Both the position numbers and the translations under genes were made by a program. This document shows, piece by piece, positions 13,545-13,651 of a stretch of 13,651 nt of DNA. Numbering within the stretch: position 1 is the first letter of the stretch; each line of letters opens with the position of its first letter. Origin of the DNA: CAVSWN01 sp046728115 (GTDB taxonomy: Bacteria > Acidobacteriota > Vicinamibacteria > Vicinamibacterales > CAVVIG01); contig JBKPDW010000395.1 in NCBI GenBank assembly GCA_046728115.1, positions 1 through 13,651 of the forward strand, given 5' to 3'. The notes under the pieces were generated by a model. The model was not told the origin of the DNA, ran no database searches, and saw nothing but the letters and a program-made list of their open reading frames with translations.

Positions 13545-13651
13545 ATGATCGTTCGACCTCGGTATCCAGGAATCCGCGTAACCGCCAACGGGAATCAGCT
13601 CGTTTCCTACCACACTGAAACTCGCATCGCCGATGCCGGTGTGTTCTATCC
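13545..13651 (+). CDS. N-terminus of a probable 2-oxoacid:ferredoxin oxidoreductase (partial)
   Basis: Only 35 complete codons are present before the window ends. The peptide reads MIVRPRYPGIRVTANGNQ, then LVSYHTETRIADAGVFYP. The run of a nucleotide-like VTANGNQ, a helix, and GVFYP resembles the start of the pyrimidine-binding domain of pyruvate/2-oxoacid:acceptor oxidoreductases, where YPITPS would come next. Those enzymes convert pyruvate or other 2-oxoacids to acyl-CoA, reducing ferredoxin or flavodoxin with thiamine diphosphate and iron-sulfur clusters. The G-run at 13535-13541 is an imperfect ribosome binding site only 3 nt from the ATG. The promoter at 13450-13479 and the palindromic leader belong to this gene. 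The identification rests on a short stretch and could be wrong. Confidence 0.5.
   Translation, partial: MIVRPRYPGIRVTANGNQLVSYHTETRIADAGVFY

Noticed and set aside
1..13651. CRISPR array, prophage, toxin-antitoxin or insertion sequence
   Set aside because: I found no regularly spaced repeats, integrase or transposase motifs, or paired toxin-antitoxin genes. The repeats present are isolated operators or hairpins.

Overview
The window looks like chromosomal DNA from a high-GC bacterium of the Acidobacteriota, most likely the Vicinamibacteria (subdivision 6). The clues are an Oar-type TonB-dependent receptor with a carboxypeptidase-regulatory-like N-terminal domain, a Ser/Thr kinase fused to a PD40/TolB-like propeller and carrying the 'SWKEIASYLGR..RTVQRWE' helix-turn-helix common in that phylum, and a kelch/Ig-like protein remnant. 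The lineage is inferred from protein style, since no rRNA or other marker gene is present.

Left part (1-3810): the window opens in the decayed 3' end of a kelch-repeat/Ig-like protein with two in-frame stops. An exported P1/DmpA-type (S58) aminopeptidase follows on the plus strand. Next is a gene-poor stretch of about 400 bp holding a clean 8-bp hairpin, then a possible 32-residue one-helix membrane peptide (2394-2492). Converging on it is an acyl-CoA-dehydrogenase-fold flavoprotein on the minus strand.

Middle part (3812-7917): a 941-residue kinase-HTH-propeller protein lies on the minus strand, upstream of the flavoprotein gene and in the same direction. It is divergent from a two-gene plus-strand unit, an unrecognised 64-residue protein with an excellent ribosome binding site whose stop overlaps (ATGA) the start of a PIG-L/LmbE-type deacetylase. 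The 192-bp divergent region is dense with symmetry: an 11-bp direct repeat 54 bp apart, a 7-bp-arm palindrome and a perfect 10-bp inverted repeat.

Right part (7918-13651): a 314-bp leader containing a 12-bp palindrome and a 10-bp-arm inverted repeat precedes the 998-residue TonB-dependent receptor. The receptor's 3' end overlaps, tail to tail, a half-length STAS (anti-sigma-factor antagonist) gene. Then come a D-2-hydroxyacid dehydrogenase (glyoxylate/hydroxypyruvate reductase type), a YbaK-family tRNA deacylase behind a TATAAT box and a GC hairpin, and the first 35 codons of what is probably a 2-oxoacid:ferredoxin oxidoreductase. That last gene has a good promoter and a perfect 20-bp palindrome in its leader.

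Apart from the small-protein/deacetylase pair, the genes look like independent transcription units rather than one pathway. I see no tRNA, rRNA, CRISPR array, insertion sequence, integrase or phage gene. The most promising unexplained items are the kinase-HTH fusion with its symmetric control region, the two small proteins, the truncated STAS gene, and the three-half-site palindrome near the right end. I did not find a clearly new multi-gene system.
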